This document shows, piece after piece, positions 13,986 through 16,708 of a stretch of DNA of 16,708 nucleotides (its first letter is position 1; each line of letters begins with the position of its first letter). Origin of the DNA: an uncultured Clostridium sp. (GTDB taxonomy: Bacteria; Bacillota; Clostridia; Lachnospirales; Lachnospiraceae); contig URUZ01000076.1 in NCBI GenBank assembly GCA_900551225.1, positions 1 through 16,708 of the forward strand, given 5' to 3'. The notes below the pieces were generated by a model, which did not search any database, was not told where the DNA came from, and saw only the letters and a program-made list of their open reading frames with translations. The translations under genes and the position numbers were made by a program.

Positions 13986-16493
13986 TTACATGTTTAAAAA
14001 CTCCATACCTACGGGTTCTGTGCTGACACCAGTCTCTTTGCTGTAATAGTCCCGTGTCAGTTTATTGACAAGACCTCCGCAGATTGGGGTGACGGCTCTC
14101 CCCAATGTATTCTTCGTCTGTTCGGAAATCCCTACCGTAACCAGCTGAAGTTTCTGCAGTATTTCTTTTTGCCTGCTGTAAGGAATATATGGGGTCTGAA
14201 GTTCTGCAATCAGCACGGCGGTGGCTGTGTCATATTCGACTACCACATTTACCTTACCGTCTTCAGATATCACCTCGAACATGTCACCAGCAGTTTTAAA
14301 TGCCTGCTTCATGAACAATTTAGGCCCTTTCCCAGCATTGCGGCGATATTGCTTTCGTGCCAGATCATTGCCGGAAAGTAAATCCACAAGTGTTGCCGGC
14401 GCTCCATGTATATTCACATGAAAATCCACCTCTCCCTCCTGCTCCTGCAAATAACGCAGATAGTATTGCTCTTTGGCTTTATCTGATAATAAATCTCCTC
14501 CAATTGACTCCGGATTTTCCCGATAACGCCTCAGAATTTCCTCCATTGCCTCCTGCGCAATTCTGATGTCTCTAAGTCGTGATACATTCTCCGCTTCCCT
14601 TGACATCTTGACTATGTAAACATTTCCGCTCTTCTGATCTCTATGACGGTTACAGCGCCCTGCTGCCTGGATAATATTATCCAGCCCTGCAAGTGAACGG
14701 ATTACGCAGCGGAACGATAGATCAACCCCCGCCTCAATCAGCTGTGTGCTGATACAAATAACTGGTTTGGGATTGTGTTTATCCAGCAACAGCGAATCTA
14801 TTTCTTTAAGAGTCTCCCGGCGATGCAGTGCACACATATTGGTGCTCAAATGGAATAATGCACACTCAGGGCTTTTGTTCATCTTCAGGTAATTGTAAAG
14901 TTTTCGTGCGCAGGACTTTGTATTCACAATCACCAGCATCTGCTGTTCATCTGGAAAATGTTCTAAAACAAATGCTCCCAGCGCTTCGACCGACAGACCT
15001 CCAGGCTGAAACTCCGTCTGATCCACCATCGCCACGCGCCTAAATGCACCATCATACCGCATATAATCTTCCACCAATTCTTTTGGCGGCAGAAGGCGGT
15101 TTTGAGGAAGTTTGTCAAAAACAGGCTGCGTTGCTGAACACAGGACCACCGTCGTGTTACAAAAGGTCGTGAGATAGTTCACCGCCAGATTGAACAGGCT
15201 GATAATTTTAACCGGCAGAGCCTGAATCTCATCAAATAGAATAATGCTGTCACATAAACTGTGCATGCGGCGAATGCTGCCGGTTTTTGAGGAAAAGAGC
15301 GTGTTTAAAAATTGCACTGCCGTGGTGGCGACTATTGGGCTTGACCAATTTTCAGTTAATCGGTCATATCGTTCCTGATCTTCCTGTGTCTCCTGAATAA
15401 CATTACAGTGATGTTCAAGAACATATTCCGGCCTTCCTATCGCATTTCGAATCTCATCTGCATTCTGCTCCAAAATGCTGTTGAAAGGCGCTACATATAC
15501 AATTCTCTGCTTCTCGAATTTTTTTGCATGGTGTAAAGCAAAGCGTAAGCCGCTTAATGTCTTCCCTGAGCCGGTCGGCAGTGTCAGGCGGTAGAGGCGC
15601 TGCTCGGACGACGCGGCCGCAAGGCAGGATTCGGATATTTCCCTGCGATAAATGTCAATATTGGAGGATATCTCTTTTTTTGATATGTAGTCCTCAAAAT
15701 ACGCGGTGCACTCCTGCCAAATCTGCCTTGTAAATCCATTTATTTGAATCCTCTCTTTTGTTACCCCTCCCATAAAATCTGCTGTGTTGCTGCGGTCTGC
15801 ATCAATCAAAAGAGACATCAGGAGCCGTTCAAACATTCCAAAATAGAAATCCCTGCTTCCAAAAATCCTGGTGGTATCCTGTTCCGCAAACTTCTTTATA
15901 TCATTTATCAATTCTTTTAGCGCTTCCTGCGCCGTATGGCAGGATACGTTTAATACTTCTTTATTTATAAAGTGGTAAAATCGTTGTCTGACCAGTTCGT
16001 ACTCGATCTTCTCTTTGTTTTGGTAGGCTTTACTCTGACGTTTCTCAATCAGGGACTGGCCGTTCGTTAGATCTATGGCATCGTATATCCCGTGGTGGGA
16101 GTAAATTGCGATCTGAATCATCTCCGACAAGATACTCTTGGGCGCCAATTCGTCAATCAATATTCCACCTGCGGTAGCATGGTTAACGTCTCCCCGCTGA
16201 ATTTTTGATTTTTCTTTTTCATTATCGTTCTGGGTAATATATTCTTGGAACCGTTCGCTATATTTCCCCGCGTCATGGAGTTTACCCGCCAGATATGCAA
16301 TAGGCACCATATATTCTACTGTGCAGCGTTCCTCTGCCAGACAGGCAGTTTCTTTGTTGTGAATGGATACGGATTGGATTTCTTTGGAATTATCTTTGCG
16401 GTGGGCTATGAAAGGGTCTTGCTCAATGTCTGTTTGATCTGCTTCAAACGTTACTTTTTCAGAAGATTTATCTTGTGCTTTTTTATACTCCAT
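13986..16493 (-). CDS. cas3: CRISPR nuclease-helicase Cas3, subtype I-C
   Basis: Cas3 is recruited by Cascade to unwind and degrade the target. The ATG at 16493 (835 residues) has AAGGAG 8 bases upstream; an ATG six bases earlier is too close to it. The N-terminal HD nuclease shows H73-D74 (KLHDAGK), H105 (VNHATAG) and H133-H134 (YSHHGIYD). The SF2 helicase follows: Walker A at 305-312 (LPTGSGKT), motif II D421-E422 (LFDEIQAL), SAT at 453-455 (CSATQP) and motif VI near 609 (QAAGRCNRH). The C-terminal part matches the Cas3 accessory domain. It is the first gene of the operon, 19 bases before cas5c. All catalytic residues look present. Confidence 0.97.
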   Translation of the reverse strand: MEYKKAQDKSSEKVTFEADQTDIEQDPFIAHRKDNSKEIQSVSIHNKETACLAEERCTVEYMVPIAYLAGKLHDAGKYSERFQEYITQNDNEKEKSKIQRGDVNHATAGGILIDELAPKSILSEMIQIAIYSHHGIYDAIDLTNGQSLIEKRQSKAYQNKEKIEYELVRQRFYHFINKEVLNVSCHTAQEALKELINDIKKFAEQDTTRIFGSRDFYFGMFERLLMSLLIDADRSNTADFMGGVTKERIQINGFTRQIWQECTAYFEDYISKKEISSNIDIYRREISESCLAAASSEQRLYRLTLPTGSGKTLSGLRFALHHAKKFEKQRIVYVAPFNSILEQNADEIRNAIGRPEYVLEHHCNVIQETQEDQERYDRLTENWSSPIVATTAVQFLNTLFSSKTGSIRRMHSLCDSIILFDEIQALPVKIISLFNLAVNYLTTFCNTTVVLCSATQPVFDKLPQNRLLPPKELVEDYMRYDGAFRRVAMVDQTEFQPGGLSVEALGAFVLEHFPDEQQMLVIVNTKSCARKLYNYLKMNKSPECALFHLSTNMCALHRRETLKEIDSLLLDKHNPKPVICISTQLIEAGVDLSFRCVIRSLAGLDNIIQAAGRCNRHRDQKSGNVYIVKMSREAENVSRLRDIRIAQEAMEEILRRYRENPESIGGDLLSDKAKEQYYLRYLQEQEGEVDFHVNIHGAPATLVDLLSGNDLARKQYRRNAGKGPKLFMKQAFKTAGDMFEVISEDGKVNVVVEYDTATAVLIAELQTPYIPYSRQKEILQKLQLVTVGISEQTKNTLGRAVTPICGGLVNKLTRDYYSKETGVSTEPVGMEFLNM

Positions 16494-16708
16494 TAGCATT
16501 TCTCCTTTGTTTATACAAGTCCAATGGGTCACAACTTAAAGCGATGATATTTTGAGCGTAATAATTTTAACTTTTTATGATTATAGAGGGGGTTTTATGG
16601 TAGAATTAATATCGGTCGGGTACTAAGTAAATTAATAATTGATGAGTCAATTTTAAAAGCATTAATTTGCGATATATATTACAAAATAATTCTACCACTA
16701 TTTTACAT
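16494..16708. promoter_or_regulatory. AT-rich region upstream of cas3 with likely cas promoter
   Basis: These 215 bases are much more AT-rich than the rest of the window. On the minus strand TATAAT at 16585-16580 is a perfect -10 about 90 bases before the cas3 ATG; the -35 at the right spacing (TAATTC) is poor, so the promoter is weak or needs an activator. Upstream of it lie nested inverted repeats: AAATTAAT/ATTAATTT (16629-16636/16661-16668) enclosing AATTGA/TCAATT (16637-16642/16647-16652). A longer pair, TGGTAGAATTA/TAATTCTACCA, lies at 16598-16608/16687-16697. These could be operator sites for control of the cas operon. No complete gene is seen. Confidence 0.4.
16597..16626 (+). pseudogene. 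Possible 5' remnant of cinA
   Basis: AGGGGG at 16587-16592 is followed by ATG at 16597 and an open stretch reading MVELISVGY then TAA. Clostridial CinA proteins usually begin M(x)VELISVGTE(I/L)LLGNIVNTN, so seven residues and the ribosome-binding site are as expected for a cinA start. The frame then breaks (one extra T before ACT would explain it), and nothing further of cinA is visible in the AT-rich DNA downstream. The match is short, so chance is possible. Confidence 0.3.

Noticed and set aside
15222..15233. Cas3 motif II reads DEIQ instead of DEAH/DECH
   Set aside because: The two catalytic acidic residues are present, and DE(I/V)Q variants occur in Cas3 helicases, so I do not treat it as a defect.

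Overview
The window looks like a chromosomal segment of a gut-type Clostridia/Lachnospiraceae bacterium. Three things point there: strong AGGAGG ribosome-binding sites with frequent GTG and TTG starts, a MarR/old-yellow-enzyme/flavodoxin trio that matches the bilirubin-reductase (bilQRS) operon of gut Clostridia, and a yjdF-family gene with a structured leader. Species cannot be told from the sequence alone.

Layout. (1) Positions 1-1814, plus strand: the 3' end of a MarR regulator (bilQ-like), a bilirubin-reductase-like OYE flavoenzyme with an HGDR active-site motif and a four-cysteine cluster (bilR), and a short flavodoxin (bilS). (2) Positions 1756-5982, minus strand: a promoter, then a 1185-residue protein joining an endonuclease-Q-like PHP nuclease to a UvrD/PcrA helicase, then an unrecognised 194-residue protein whose 3' end overlaps bilS tail-to-tail. 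The fusion protein has two in-frame tandem-repeat expansions and a beta-clamp-like motif at the end of each half. (3) Positions 6017-7140, minus strand: a small two-TM (DUF3592-like) protein with a TTG start, a hairpin, a yjdF/DUF2992 gene and a probable yjdF riboswitch. (4) Positions 7189-16493, minus strand: a complete subtype I-C CRISPR-Cas locus in the order cas3-cas5c-cas8c-cas7c-cas4-cas1-cas2-leader-array. The array has 15 repeats, the distal one degenerate, and 14 spacers. (5) Positions 16494-16708: AT-rich DNA with a likely cas promoter, inverted repeats and a possible 5' remnant of cinA.

How the parts work together. BilR with BilS should reduce bilirubin under BilQ control. The nuclease-helicase fusion is predicted to nick at deaminated bases and unwind from the nick while held on the sliding clamp. 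The cas genes overlap or abut and form one operon: Cas5c processes crRNA, Cas5/8/11/7 form Cascade, Cas3 degrades the target, and Cas4-Cas1-Cas2 acquire spacers. An internal GTG with a perfect Shine-Dalgarno inside cas8c is the probable Cas11c start. The cas locus looks more AT-rich than the GC-rich DNA to its left, which fits acquisition by transfer.

The least conventional object is the endonuclease Q-UvrD fusion. Its helicase Q motif has been tandemly multiplied to eight copies. All calls rest on reading the sequence and remembered family knowledge; no searches or folding programs were run.
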